This document shows positions 27,093 to 40,454 of a stretch of DNA of 64,000 nucleotides, piece by piece. The stretch is from positions 1,490,523 through 1,554,522 of the forward strand of contig CAJNOI010000003.1 in assembly GCA_905250115.1 (NCBI GenBank). Reading direction: 5' to 3'. Below the pieces are notes generated by a model, which worked only from the letters and a program-made list of their open reading frames with translations, did not search any database and was not told the DNA's origin. The DNA is from Adineta steineri (Eukaryota > Rotifera > Eurotatoria > Adinetida > Adinetidae). The position numbers were made by a program, and so were the translations under genes. Each line of letters opens with the position of its first letter. The first letter of the stretch is position 1.

Positions 27093-28505
27093 TACAGGAG
27101 TTATAATGACAAGTAAAATGAGAATAATGTGAGAAATATAATAATACCGATGACCACAATGTTCGATTACTGCCGAACATTGAGATATTAAGATTTTCAA
27201 TCTGTTCTTTTTTTTATCAATATAAATTATTCGTTTGTATTCTTTGTTTATTAAACAAGTTTAATTGATTAATAAAATAGGTTTAGTAAGGAAAGAATAA
27301 CAAACAATATTAAACATATCTAAAAATATTCAAAATCTACTATCTTTCACAACTAAATTCATTTCCTGTTTTTCCTCATATATATATATTGTTAAATTCT
27401 TTAACAGGAAAATGTTTATAGAACATTCTCACTAGTCAGTAAATAACATACAGAACCGGAAAGAAAATATAGAATAATTATTGGCTGTCTATCGTAAATT
27501 GTTAGTTAATTGTAAATAATAGAAATAAAAATTTCTAAATTTTCCGATAATATAATCTAAAAACGAAATTATGTCTGTCTGAACTAGTAAAATAAAATAT
27601 ATTTTGAAAAAATTCTAATTACTCTACAGGAAAAATGGGTAGTTGTGTAAAGATTTGTTGACTTTCTCACGATATGCACTTAATTGTAGTCGTGTAATGA
27701 TAAAAAGTTTTAACAATCTTACTAACATACTGTTGATAAGCAGAGTGTACATTACTAAAATGATATGGATTGTCTGAATAAATATCTTTTTTTATTACAA
27801 AATAATCACAAGTGTTCTTCTTTCTGATAAAAGATCGTTTTATCTAAATTATCCTCTTTGGAAATCGAATTGGCCTATTAAGTAATATCTGACTTGATGG
27901 AAGCTGTACATTATTTCTTCAAGAAAATACATTAATTTGATGTTTAATAATTATCATAATTCAACCTTCATATAATAACCATATCGTAAAACCTTGATTT
28001 TCTAAAAAACAAAATTTTCTTTTTAATATATACTGAATAAACTTTCTAATTATTATCAATATATTCTCAAGTAAAAAAAAAGTGTAAGAAATGCAATTGC
28101 GTAGCAAGATTTTATTATATGAATATTTAAAGAAATATCATGCTCTCGAAGGATGACATAACTCTGACAATGATTAATAGAGCTCTCACAATATTTATGA
28201 TTGTTTACAGGGAAAAAGAAAATATCGATTTAAAAAACTTATTTGTTCAAAGTAAAATTCTTAACGAAAATTTGTTTTTGATCAAGAAAAAACAGAAAAA
28301 ATGTCTATTTTCTTTTTTTCTACTCATATGTAACTAGGCGATGTTTCTGAGTGGATAATTAAGATCGAATGAAATGCCTCCTCTTCGTCATTTGATAATC
28401 ATAATAACAAATCATATTTTAAGATGAATCATATCCATTTGTTATTTATTTAAATGATCCGATTTACTTTTCCTTCTTTTTAGAACTTTCATAGAATTAA
28501 ATGAC
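27093..28505. other. Intergenic between divergent carrier and WDR7 genes
   Basis: About 1.4 kb of AT-rich DNA that should hold both 5' untranslated regions and promoters. A 65-codon frame (28140-28337) has no features and was not accepted. Confidence 0.45.
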
Positions 28506-31500
28506 ATGACTTATAGTTCAAGAATAATTTTACCTTTTGCGTTATGGTCTGAAACACCTCCATCATTATCTGTATCATCATTGTTTATAAATTCCGCAAG
28601 TGATGATCTTATTACGGGTACAAATGATGGTTTTATCGTCTGTTGGAAAATCGTTGCAGATCATCAAAAAGTAGAATTTTTAATAAAATAAATATTGTTT
28701 TTCTTTTTAATAAGGAAATTTTTCATTAAGATCATTCCAAGATTAATGTTAATTGGTCATACAAATCAAGTATCATTTATTGTTGGTTCAACATTAAATC
28801 ATAAACTCGATCAGTTTGTTAGTATTTCAGATAATGATGGGTATGTTGAATCTTCTTCTGGTTTTCTTTTAATTATCTAAATTTATTTTCTAAAGACAAA
28901 TTAAATTATGGAATAATGAAGATGGTCGATGTATCGAACATACACGAACTAATCTTAAACATCGTTCAGTTCAAGTAAAAAATAATTTTTGCCTTTTTTT
29001 TCTATTTTCATTTCAATTCTTTTCAGTGTTTTAATTATCAATTAACAAATGAAAATTTTCTTATATGTTGTGGGTGTTATTCAGAAATTCTTATTTATGA
29101 TATGCGTACACTTGAAATGAAATTTACACTTACACCTTCGCATGTTGACGGAGATTGGATATCAACATTTTTTATTTTACAAAAAGCGAATGCGCCAGGT
29201 TAGTTAAATGTTCATATAACGATATGGAGGCAAATGAGCGAAAGGCTATTCAGTGGAAATTTTTAGCGAAATAAAAAGAGAGAAAGGTAATTCAGCGAAA
29301 TGATTTTTTTTTTATGAGGGTACGGCGAAAGGTGTTACGCAGTTGTGACTTTCGCGCTTTTGTTTTCGCTTAACGGACACCATATCGCCTCAGGGTTACC
29401 ATGAAGATGGGAGGTCTTGAATTCTTGATTTTTCAAGCGCTGCGATCGCGGTAAAAATTCTAGCTCGACTGATTAATATAAATTGCAAGGCATCTTTTGA
29501 AAACTGGATATATTTTTAATGTCTAGACTTTGCTCTATTTGATGGAAAAGGAATCAACTTTCGAGCAGCTCGACATTTGCATCAGTCATTATATTTGAAT
29601 ATATTTTTTTAAATAGATGTTATTATTACTATTGGATTACTTGATAGTGGTTGTGTAAAATTATGGGCATTTGATCCTCGTACAGTAACATCGAATGTAA
29701 GAATAAATCTAGATTATTTGTAATCTTTATGCGAGATTTTGTTTTTAGACTGCTATTGAAGGTACAAGCGTAGGAAATAATAATAGTATTATACCAATTG
29801 ATCTTAAAGAACATGAAAGTAAAGAAATTCGAACACAATTTGGTTCACTTATTGTACCTTGTGAAGAATGTCAAAGAATGATGCTTATTGTTCATGGTAA
29901 AGGTTGGCAAGTAAGTTATTTTTTGTTTCGTATATTTAAAGATACATATGATTATTATTATTATTATAGATTTTTGATGGAATTGATTTTACAGAATTAT
30001 GTTCATATACAATGAATGATAAAGAAATGGTTAAAAATGAACATTGGATACATGGACATTTTCCAACATCAGATTTAGTTATACTTTTTTCAGCTCGAGG
30101 CTATGCACATGTTTTTCGACTTCCAGAAAAGTAATTTCGATAAATATTTAAAATATTTAATCAATTCTGATTTGTTTTTTAGTGCGACATTTGCAAATCC
30201 AAAATTTCGTTCCCAACATAATAAAACAGATATGCAATTACCACAATGGTTATGTAGATTAAATGTTGGAAATGAATTAGTAAGTTTGATAATTCACCCA
30301 CTATTGAAAATATTCTATAAAATTTGTTTTTTTTTAGAAATTAGCTCAGACACCCATTTATTTTTGCCATACAAAATTAAAACAATGCCATGTTTATCGA
30401 GCTGATACTTCTGGTCAAATATCTGTTTGGAATATAAATTTAACACAATTTTCCGCAACTCATGGTAAAATTTATTTAATATTTTTTTTTCTTTGAAATT
30501 TTCGAATTATTTTCAATAGATATAATACCAACATGGACAGTTTCTTATGCAGATGTTTGGGCAGATGCATTAAAAAATGTTCATACTATACGAAGAGTTT
30601 TAAATGATGTAAAATTATTTTATCATAAATTCATTTTTAAATAAGTATTTATATTCTATTTTAGATATTACCAAAGGAAGTGAATAAATTAACAGCATCA
30701 TGTCATATGATTACAATGGATCGTCTTGCATTTGGAACTGATACTGGACAAATTTATATAGTTCCAGCATTGAAACTTATTTCATATCTTTTTATAGATA
30801 TTGATGCTAATAAAGAAAATTTTGGTAATGATTTTATTTTTATATATGTAAAAAACAATTCATTTTGAATTTATTTAGAAAGTCAAACACTTAGTGGTCA
30901 TAATCAAACAATAACATGTTTAATTCATCCTCATAGTGAATATTCACGTTATGATATTCAACATTTATTAAGTGGTAGTATTGATCATTCTATACGTTTA
31001 TGGGATTTATCAACTGGTACACAATTACATATGTTTACTGTTCATTCCGGATCTATTCTTATGTTTCACATTCCACCACCAATGCTTAATGTAAAAGTGC
31101 AATATTGTATATGTTCTATAGCTAATGATCATAGTGTAGCATTGCTAAATTTAAAAGAACGTAAGACTGTTCTATTAGCAAATCGGCAATCGTATCCTGT
31201 TGTTGGACTTCGTTGGAGGATAAATGATGATTTTTTATTAATAAGATGTTCAGATGGAAGTTTATATGTTTGGCAAATTGAAACAGGAAATCTTGATCGT
31301 GTTGCAAATGGTGTTTTAGCTGATGAATTATTTGAATGGTATAATGATCCAAGAATACTTAGTGCTACTGGTGATCTTCAAAATGATCCAATATCAACAG
31401 CAATGACATCAGCACATTATCTTCAAATACGATCAACTTGGAAAAGACGAGATTATGATCAAATTAGAAAATTAAATAGAAAATTTGGTATGAAAATAAA

Positions 31501-34500
31501 AAAATCATGTATTTAGTCTTATTTTTCGTTTATATATATATCATTAAGGTGGTCCACGTCATGATTTAATGGGTACATCATCATTTAAACATACAGAATA
31601 TCGTCTACCAATTGTAATTCAACAATTTCATACAAATCTTGGCGATGATTTATCAATGCTTATTCTTTTTGATTTACTTCAATTAATCAGTAGGTTCTAT
31701 TTCATTGATAAATTTATTTTCGCCTTTACTTGATTGCTTTGCTTATATAATCTATCTCTATATTCATGCTAGGTCAAATAATTGTATTCGATCTTGAAAA
31801 ACAACACGCTCAAAATCCTAGTAATACTTGCTTTTTCTTTTAATTGTGTGCATGAATAAGTTTTAGTTTTTCAAAAAAATTCTCTTCTATTTCTCTAATA
31901 TAATTTTTGCTTTTGAATAGAATATATCGAAATAGCAAATAAAGATACTCGTGCACAATTAACTCAAACATCGAAATCATTAGCTATGGTATCGAATTTT
32001 CTTGTTTCATTACTACATCCATGGTCATTTGATAAAAATATGGATAAAGTTTGTCAAGAACGTCTTCAACTTAATCGTACAAATCGTTTCTTATCCTATG
32101 GAATATTAAGTAAGAATGATCATTTAACTATTGTCTTACCAACATGGCAAAAATATTTAAACGATAATGTACCTGAAACATTTTTACCTAATCCAACAAC
32201 TACACTCATTTTATTTGATGGAATGGAAGTAAATGAAGATGAAGCATTAAAACAGTATGTAGCATTTATACAGTGGGTGGGTGCCGCCCATCCGAAACAA
32301 TACAGTAGCTGTATATTTTGAGATAGTCCGAGTGGACTAGGGAACTGCAAAATCATTTTTTTTCGGTCCCAGTCCCGTCCCGGTCAATTTTTTCAGTTGG
32401 TCCCGGTCTTGATAAAAGCTTAAGAATAATTCTGGTGTTTTATTCATCTACGCAAAAAAAAGTATGAAATTCACGAAAATTCTCGCTTTTTCGATAGTAA
32501 ATTCAATCTATATGGATTTTCTTGAACTATAAAATAACACATTTGTCAATTCTTAATTAAAGAAAAAAAAGAAATAAGAAAATATCTAGTCTCATACTTG
32601 ATAAAAAAATTGAGGAATTAGCTGACAATTTCAGTCTTGGTCCCAGTCCCGCGGGACCGGAACCATTTTGCAGTGCCCTAGGGTGGACCCCATCCAAAAA
32701 AATGAAACCTAGATAAAATACTGAACCTCTAATTTATTTTAGAAAACAAGAACGAATTGAAACTTATGTATATCATTGGCGATGGTCATATTCTTCGATT
32801 CTTAATACTGAACATCTATTAAGTTTAGTAACAATGGTTTATATATTAATGAATTGTGATCGTTGGATTAGTAATCTGTAAATAAATAATTTCAATTGAA
32901 TGTTTGTTATTGAATTTTTTTCTTTAGATCAAATGATCAGAATGACCAAGCACTTGTAAACATAGAAATTTTGTTTTTTTTTGTTTTTATAAAAATTATT
33001 TTTAGTTAGCACAACGAGAAGGTTGGAGTAGATTATTGCAATTTTATTGTTCAGATATGCTTGAACAATGTCAAACAAAAGTTTTTCAATCATTATCAAT
33101 AGAAATTTTATGTTCACATTGGCAAGATTTATGTTTAGAAGTATATTTTCAATTAAACTATTTTTTTTAATATTCTTATTGATTTTTTTCTTAAGTTACG
33201 TGATGCTTCGAGAAAATTATTAGAAAAAGAACTTGATCATTTACATAAAAATCAGGATGCATGGCATATTTTTATTTCTAAATGGTCGAATCTATTTAAT
33301 CAATCATATAATAAAGAAACTGATGGAGCTTTATATGATCAAGATATTCGAGATATATTTCTTGATGATATTACTTGTAAATAATTCTTACTAGAAAAAC
33401 AAAATATATCTGTTGATTATTTTCATATTTCAGTTAATAATGAAACAACAACTACAACAGCTAATCAACAATATAAAACACAACAATTATTATCTATTAT
33501 TCTTATCGGTATTGTTGGTGCACGATATGGACAAGAAGTTGAACAATCAAAACAAGCAAATACATTAATTAAAGGATTTACTGTTGATAGTCCTGAAATG
33601 ATTTTAAAATTGAGTAAGATTTTAACTACGAAATATTTCATATAGTTCCGAATGAAGTATTATTTTAAATTAAAAGGGTTTTTCAGTGTATGTTAGATGC
33701 AGAACATAGAGACTAATATTTCTGCTATTCATTCGATTGATTTAAAATTTACTATTCATTAATTATAGGTCGTGTTCTAACAAGTCTTTTATCTCCATCG
33801 AATTTCGATCATATTCCATTACATAGTTTTATTCGTCGAACAGCGATTGATTTAATTGGTCGTGGTTATACAATATGGGAACCTTATATAGATATTGGAC
33901 AAGTATTATTAACATTACTTGATTTATGTGCTATTAGTGATAGTTCAACAGTAACAAGCAAGTGAGTAAACGATTTTTTTCGTAGTCTAAGGATTTGAGA
34001 GAGAGGAAAAAAAATAATTTCAGACAGCCTAATATTTATACGAGCAGGTAATATGAAATTTGAGGGTGATGGGGAATGCTTGCTTTATTTTCGTCTAGAG
34101 ATAACGATCTAACAATCAATCGGAATGGAACAAGGTGTGTTGGTTTAACCTAAAAGCACGCTTTTGTTTTGTCTGTAGTATTTGTTTTGTTTGAAACCTT
34201 ATTACTAATCTTGTTGGTTGTTTTGTTATTTTTTAATTTTCAAAAATATTATCTTTAATTTAGTGTTCTAAGTGGAATATTAACACCTAAAAGTGATACA
34301 TGTTTAACAGCACGAACTGCATTAACATTAATTGCAACATCTCGTTCAAATGTGGTTATTATAACACTTGCACGTGAAATTGCTAAACATGCGCTGGTAC
34401 AATCAGGAACAGCATCATCGTCAACAGCACGTACAGTAACACCATCACAAACATCAATAACAATTAAAAATGAACAAAAAAATGATATACTTCGTCTTAT

Positions 34501-35496
34501 CAAAATTCTTATTGAAAAATGTCCACATGATGTTGCAGACTTAATTCTTGAAGTAAAATTTCGAAAAAAAAAATAGATTAATTTTTTAAAATATTATTAT
34601 TTTTATATAATAGGTTACAGATATTACTTTAAATTGTATTGATTTAAGTACTCTTCGACATAAAGGTGTTCAAGCTGTACCAGAAACATTTGGATTATTA
34701 TTAAGGTAAGACATTTAAGGTCAAGTTAAATGAGCTCCAAATTTGGAGTTTACGAGTTTCAAGTTCTTCGACAAATTGTAGCCACGTGCTTTTTTTTCTT
34801 GAGCATCATTAGTCGACTCAGCACAGTTCAGAGTATCTGTTAGAACAATCAACAACAGATGATTACAGTTTCCAGGTAGAGTTTTTCACGAAAACTTAGA
34901 CATCCGTGAACTCTTGATTTGAAGCACATTTAACTTAACCGAAATTTAATCTACGTAAAACAATTTACCAAAAAATTCTCGCTTTAGATATCCGATGGTG
35001 ACCTTTTGTCATGAATCACCAAAATTATGTGTTGGTACTAAAACTGGTGTTCTTGCTTTATATGATTTAAAAACACCAAAATATCAAGTAAATATTTAAT
35101 TTTTTAAATACAATATTTTCGTTTTCGTTTTCTTCTCAAAGCCATTTCAAGCTCATCCAAAAAATGAAACAATTACATGTATAGAATTTTCACCGGATGG
35201 AAAATATCTTGCTTCATATTCCGCTTCCGCAGAAATATTATATTTTTGGCAAGTAAGTTCTTTTTTTGTCATTGATTTATACGGTTTTTCGCAAATATTT
35301 ATTTTTTATTTAGACATCGGCAAATACATTTTTTGGTTCATCAAATACGATTCATCTTGTATCGAGACATGCCGCTCAACAACGTGATCGTTCAATTTCA
35401 CCACCAACGAAAAAAGTTGATCTTAATTGGACTGATCGTACGACTGTTCGAATGTATTGGCATGCTGATAAGAGCGAAAAGAAATTTACAGTATAA
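28506..35496 (+). CDS. WDR7: WDR7 / Rabconnectin-3 beta homologue
   Basis: About 26 exons give roughly 1,390 residues against about 1,490 in vertebrates. The start is ATG 28506, because ATG 28501 reads into a stop. The N-terminal WD repeats include LFINSASDDLITGTNDGFIVCW and QIKLWN. The second block has HLLSGSIDHSIRLWDLSTG, QYCICSIANDHSVALLNLKE and IRCSDGSLYVWQIETGNLDR, matching WDR7. Later blocks FIRRTAIDLIGRGYTIWEPY, LIEKCPHDVADLI and the C-terminal WD pair (TCIEFSPDGKYLASYSASAE) also match. The protein partners DMXL proteins and assists V-ATPase assembly on synaptic and endolysosomal membranes. Middle segments are shortened relative to vertebrates. Introns at 29200-29616, 32254-32742 and 34706-34987 are much longer than the rest and contain insertion-like repeats. 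Confidence 0.92.
29220..29397. mobile_element. Possible small inverted-repeat insertion in WDR7 intron
   Basis: CGATATGG at 29220-29227, with AGCGAAA close behind, is mirrored by TTCGCT and CCATATCG at the right end (29390-29397). About 16 of 23 terminal positions match in inverted order. The inside repeats GCGAAA several times. No target-site duplication was identified, so this is weaker than the other insertions. Confidence 0.35.
32337..32682. mobile_element. MITE-like insertion in WDR7 intron, CTAGGG ends
   Basis: The left end CTAGGGAACTGCAAAAT (32337-32353) and the inverted right end ATTTTGCAGTGCCCTAG (32665-32681) match at 16 of 17 positions. Subterminal GGTCCCAGTCCCG (left) and CCCGCGGGACCGG (right) blocks extend the symmetry. 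GTGGA occurs on both sides (32332-32336 and 32683-32687), a candidate 5-bp target duplication. There is no coding frame. The surrounding intron is otherwise in a gene with about 50-bp introns, supporting recent insertion. Confidence 0.65.
34719..34940. mobile_element. MITE-like insertion in WDR7 intron, GGTYAAGTTAAATG ends
   Basis: The left terminus GGTCAAGTTAAATGAGCTCC (34719-34738) is matched by the inverted right terminus, which read outward is GGTTAAGTTAAATGTGCTTC. The similarity runs for about 36 bp, with roughly 29 matches, so both ends are imperfect. ATTTAA lies just outside each end but is offset by 3 bp on the right, so the target duplication is uncertain. The 222-bp segment has no coding frame and accounts for most of the 282-bp intron. 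Confidence 0.6.
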
Positions 35497-37249
35497 ATAA
35501 AGTTCGATCAAAAAACAGTGACATAGATTCCCTACTTTTCCTTTTTTTATATTGTACTCGTCAATGTTGTGCAATAGCTTATAAATTTTAACGAACAAAT
35601 ATATACTAATTTATTAATCAAAGAGAATTATTTTTTTCGAAAAAATTCAAATTAAATGAACTATTAGCTGAAATTTGAAGAAAACAAATCGTATGATTAT
35701 ATTAACATTATCATATTTAGTAGAATCTTTGTATAGAAATCAAAAAAGACAGTACTCGTATGTACTCAAGATTAAAATATTTAATCATCAATAGACATTA
35801 TAATATGATTATGAATGAATTGAGTTCGATTAATAATAACATTATTTTAATATGTATGCAAATCATGCATTAGAAACATTAATGCAAACACTATGTATGC
35901 CTATAGGCAATGCTTTTTAGAAACAACGTATATGTATAAGATTTCTCAACAAGAAAACAAAGTAACATATGTCATTTAAACATAATCTAGACAAACAATT
36001 GAAAGGAAGGAATACTTCCGGATGTTTTTGCTTCAATACGGAATAGAATCTATTTATACACCTTGAATCCTATAAATGAGATAGAATTAGATATTTTCTA
36101 TTCATTCTTCGGTACAAAGATAAGTTACAGAATTCTGTTATCAAGATTTATATTTCAGCATCTCAGAGAATCTTGTCCACAATATATCATCATTTTCTTT
36201 TTGATGTGTTGATACAAATGTTTGCAAAAGAATATTAATATAACTTTTTATGATTAATATTAGTCTAACTTGATTGATATCAGTTAGTGGAAACATAAAT
36301 TACAATAAATATGTCGTCGTTTCAGTAGCTTTCGAATCATTTTAAATTGTTAGCTGATAGAATTCATCGCCTTATTCGATTCCGGATATAGAAAAATATT
36401 TTCAACTAGTTTATTCTAAAATATACATTTAAGAACGATCACATGATATTTTGATTATCTCATTCTTTTTTCCATTATCTTCTAGACTGGAATAGATCTG
36501 TAATCTGTATTTATCACGTAGAATATCAATTTAGCCTTTAAACATAAAATATACGATCAATTCTGGTTCATATCAAATCATTTCTAGATATTCGAAAAAT
36601 ATATTTTTTAAATAAATATTAATTTTATCTATTTAATCATAGATAAAGCACATTAGATTTTTTTCATGTATATTCTTTTAAACATCTGCTAGACATATAT
36701 CTTGTAGAAACAATCAATTGATTTATTGATAAATATAACATTCCTCTATGTTGTTATCATTCTATTGAACAAAAACAGTCCGAGTATAAAATCAGTCACA
36801 GTTGAACAATGTCTTTTTTCCATCTCATGTATTTTGATCACTTACACATGTGTATACTTCTATATAAAAGAAAACGATGCTCTGCTGATTCTTCTGTATA
36901 AGCAGACAAGCCCTAGAGAGAGAGAAAAGAAAAGAATTGCAATTAGATGCACATTCATACTGGCATGTCCTCCTATAGATTGAGGCAAGCCAAAATGTAT
37001 TTTCTTTTTTTTTTGTTTCTTCTCTCATCATCGGACAGTATCTTTCTATAGACTAAAAAAATAAATCATCATCTATCAACGTTACATTGATGGTCATCAT
37101 AATAATAATAGGAGGAGAATGAAAGAAACAGCATCACATCACAATAGATATCTCATATAGATATACATATATATACATAGAAGTACACACGCATATATAT
37201 ACAGTTCCAACAGTGGTCATATTGACCTCTTTGTACCATTACTTGAAAG
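35497..37249. other. Intergenic AT-rich stretch
   Basis: No gene could be supported. The frames at 36726-37031 overlap on both strands and have no recognisable features. TA and CA microsatellites lie near 37155-37205. The 3' untranslated region of WDR7 and the promoter of the next gene presumably lie at the two ends. Confidence 0.5.
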
Positions 37250-38158
37250 ATGCTGCTCGTTATAATGATTACCACTCTTTTAGCAATAATGAAAAATGTG
37301 TATACAAGTAAAATACTGTTTGACCTATTTGAAAGAAAAATTACTTATTAATTTTTTTTATATATAGATGATATTAAAACAACTTCACCTGTATCAATTA
37401 TTTTCGATGGATTTATATTACAAAAAGTATGAGACTTGTAAATAGTTTATTTAGTTAATTGATTATTTCTTTTTATATTAGTGGATTGAACAATCATTAT
37501 GGAATCAAACAAGAGCGTCAATTGTTCGTAATTTAAATGAATATTGTAAAAAAGATTTTCGTTGTGATGCTGAGTAAATACATCAAAAAATATCTTCTCT
37601 TATAAATTTTTTGTTTTTAAAATAGATATGGAAATGCTAATGTTCATTTACTTAATGCTGTTCAATATGGTGCATCGTCTATTCGTTTAAATATTACAGC
37701 TGATAAACCTATTCTTCCTTTCAATACAAAAATAGGAAACTCACCAGTATCATATAATTATACAGCACTTTTAACAGGTTAAAAATTTAAAGAAAAAACA
37801 AACAATATTAAATATTTTCTTTAGGAGCACTTCTTCGAACTAAAATTGATATTGAACGTTTGCATGATAAATCATTAATACATTCATCGACCTATTCAAA
37901 TTCGATCAGTAGTCGAACAAGTCGATTATTGTTCGTTCTGCTAGGTATTTTTCTAGTTGCGGTGGTATTTGGTTTAACTGTATTATTCTTTCAACGAATG
38001 TATGTAGAAATTATTGAAGGAAATTTTCCGATTATTCTATGTTTTATTTTAGTCGTCATCATAGTTATAGAAAATTACTTAAAACTCCACGTATCTATCA
38101 AACAACACAAGATGAACCATTAACTGATTCACCATCAACAGCTGTCTTACATGAATAG
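37250..38158 (+). CDS. Unrecognised type I single-pass membrane protein
   Basis: Six exons (37250-37307, 37368-37426, 37482-37573, 37626-37777, 37825-37999, 38053-38158) join in frame to 213 residues. The N-terminus is a signal peptide (MLLVIMITTLLAIM, then NVYT). The ectodomain of about 120 residues has several N-glycosylation sequons (NQT, NIT, NYT) and two close Cys (YCKKDFRC). A transmembrane helix follows (LLFVLLGIFLVAVVFGLTVL), then a basic cytoplasmic tail starting RHHSYRKLLKTP and ending in TAVLHE. Nothing in the ectodomain was recognised. The fold could be SEA-like, given a small glycosylated juxtamembrane domain, but this is a guess. The start choice is supported by signal peptide and frame continuity. 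Expected at the cell surface or in secretory membranes. Confidence 0.8.
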
Positions 38159-39293
38159 AGAAGAACTGCTTTTTTGTCTGACTATATATTCATTTTATCA
38201 AATAAAAGAAATCGATGAACTTATAAGATATTAATATATTATCAATGGTTATGATTAAGCTTTTGTTCGTTTTTTTTGTTCAAGAATAAATGTATAATTA
38301 GTTTGCGTGTCAGATTAATATTAAGTCAAAAGTCGATATATACTTTTCATTATTAATTAGTAAGATTATACAAACATTCGAATTAATAAATAAATCTACA
38401 ACCCACGGCTGGACAAGTACGAGTATTTTGTCCAACTCTGCAGCATGACAAAAAAAATATTTTCATTAGATCCGGATCGATTCATTTCGGATTGATACTT
38501 TTAAGTACAATCATGTTTTAAATATGCTATATGATTGAAATCAGATATCATTTTTTATGTCAATACTTTTATTTAGATTAAAAAAGTTAATCTTAATGCA
38601 AACGTTTAATGTCTTATTTTATATTCCATTGTTTTATACTTATCATATCAAATAGTTATTCTAATTTTCGTTCCTATTCTATAGAAAGCACAAATACTTT
38701 TTATTAACAGTTATAGTCTATGATTGCATATTCTGTAATCTTAAATACTTTTATCTACATTATATATTGTTATTCTAGTGTATATTTCATTTATTTACTA
38801 TAGATCTTTCATTAGAAGTCACAAGTGTAATCAGTATGATATTTTCTTATGTAAGTTTATCTTTAAGTTACATCTAAGATGATTTTCAATGAAAAAATAA
38901 TTCCTTTTAACTTTTTTTTGTTCTATATGTTACGATATTCAAAATAGATATGTTCTTTGTTAACATAATGTCATCATCAATGACAAAAAAAAGTAATAGT
39001 AATGAAAATCATAGAGATTAACACGGAATAAATGATGACAGCAAACAACCTATGTTTAACCAAATGGATTACACACGTACATGCAGAAAAAAAAATGTTG
39101 AAAGAAATAAAATAGGTGAAGGAGACAAAAAAAAAAGAAAGGTTCATTATATATTCGTTTGTCAAATAAAAATGAGAAAGAATATATAAGTAAAAAGATA
39201 TCACACTTAAACAAAACAAAAACTCTCATCGGATCATCGGGCCTTGTTATAGGTAGGTATTAATGCATATACTTATTTTCAAGTATCTCATTA
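38159..39293. other. Intergenic, convergent 3' ends
   Basis: About 1.1 kb of AT-rich DNA between the membrane-protein gene and the AGPAT gene. The hydrophobic minus-strand frame at 38977-39219 is low in complexity and was not accepted. Confidence 0.5.
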
Positions 39294-40203
39294 TCATTTG
39301 TCTTTTTTGTCATTGTTCATAGTTGTTTGAATTGTTAGATATGCATCTACCATACGTTTTCGAGTCATTTCAGTCAATCGTTGAAGATCATTGTCAAGTG
39401 TCATACCTGTCGTATCGATTGGTTCAAGACATTTGATAGTTACACAACCAGAATTCCAATAATAACTCTTATTTGATTTGTCGACGTTGTATATTGGTTT
39501 ATAAGATGAAAAAACAATGGGTACAATTGGTATTTGTGCTTCGATAGCGAGACGAAAGGCACCAAGTTTAAATGGAAGAAATGTTTCAGACATATTTCTT
39601 GTTCCTATTTTTTTTTGAAAATATATAAATTATATAATAAAGATTTTCTATATATATATGTGTACCTTCAGGAAAAATCCATAATCGAAGTGATTTATTT
39701 TTGATTTTTTCCATTATTTGACGCATTGTTTCTGTTGATCGTTCACGATTTTTTCTATCAATAAATTCAACACCGGCTAACCATGATGATGAACCAAATG
39801 GTCCAGCAAACATTAATTCTCTTTTTGCTAAAATAGTACAATAACGAACATATTTTGGCCAAATATGCATCATGCCAATGAAATCTAATGATGATTGATG
39901 ATTAGCAACAATAACACAGGGTTTATTATTTTCTAATACATGACCATTTTCAACACGATACTTTATACCAAAGAGACGAAGTAATGGATTAAGTCCAATT
40001 GCTGCTAGACGTATATTATATGGATTGCGTGGTCGAAGTAAATATATAGGTTGTAATATAATTGCATAGAACATGACTAGACTAGCATATAAAGTATATT
40101 TAAGTTTATATAATTGTCGCTCATTGAGAACATATCGAACAATTAAATAGACGATAACACTTATCAAAATCATACCGATTATGAATAGACTAATGCTTGG
40201 CAT
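39294..40203 (-). CDS. AGPAT: 1-acyl-sn-glycerol-3-phosphate acyltransferase
   Basis: Two exons, 40203-39666 and 39604-39294, join in frame to 282 residues, the usual AGPAT1/2 length. An N-terminal hydrophobic helix (ISLFIIGMILISVIVYLIV) and a second at about 36-56 anchor it in the ER membrane. Acyltransferase motif I is NHQSSLD (101-107). KRELMFAGPFG lies at about 128, and motif III is FPEGTRN (177-183), reconstituted exactly across the intron. VPIVPIVFSSY-like motif IV appears as IPIVPIVFSSY. The reaction converts lysophosphatidic acid plus acyl-CoA to phosphatidic acid. The frame extends to an ATG at 40278 with a basic leader, but a TTGTTTTAG acceptor lies between the two, so ATG 40203, next to the membrane helix, is preferred. 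Confidence 0.92.
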
Positions 40204-40454
40204 GTTTTTTTTTAGTTTTTTAGTTTTTGTGTGTTTTAATCTAAAACAATTAAAGATCGTATTCTCTTTTATTTTCATTCAATAGCTAGATCCTATTTAC
40301 ATATTCAGATAACAATAATTATAAATTAGGAGAGAAAGATGGTATGTTCATTTTTAACAGAAAAACCAACAAAAAAAAAGTGAGAATGTTAAAAGTATTA
40401 AACTAAAATAGTAGATGTAGTCATGCGTGTAAAGAAAAGAAAAAAATTATTTTT

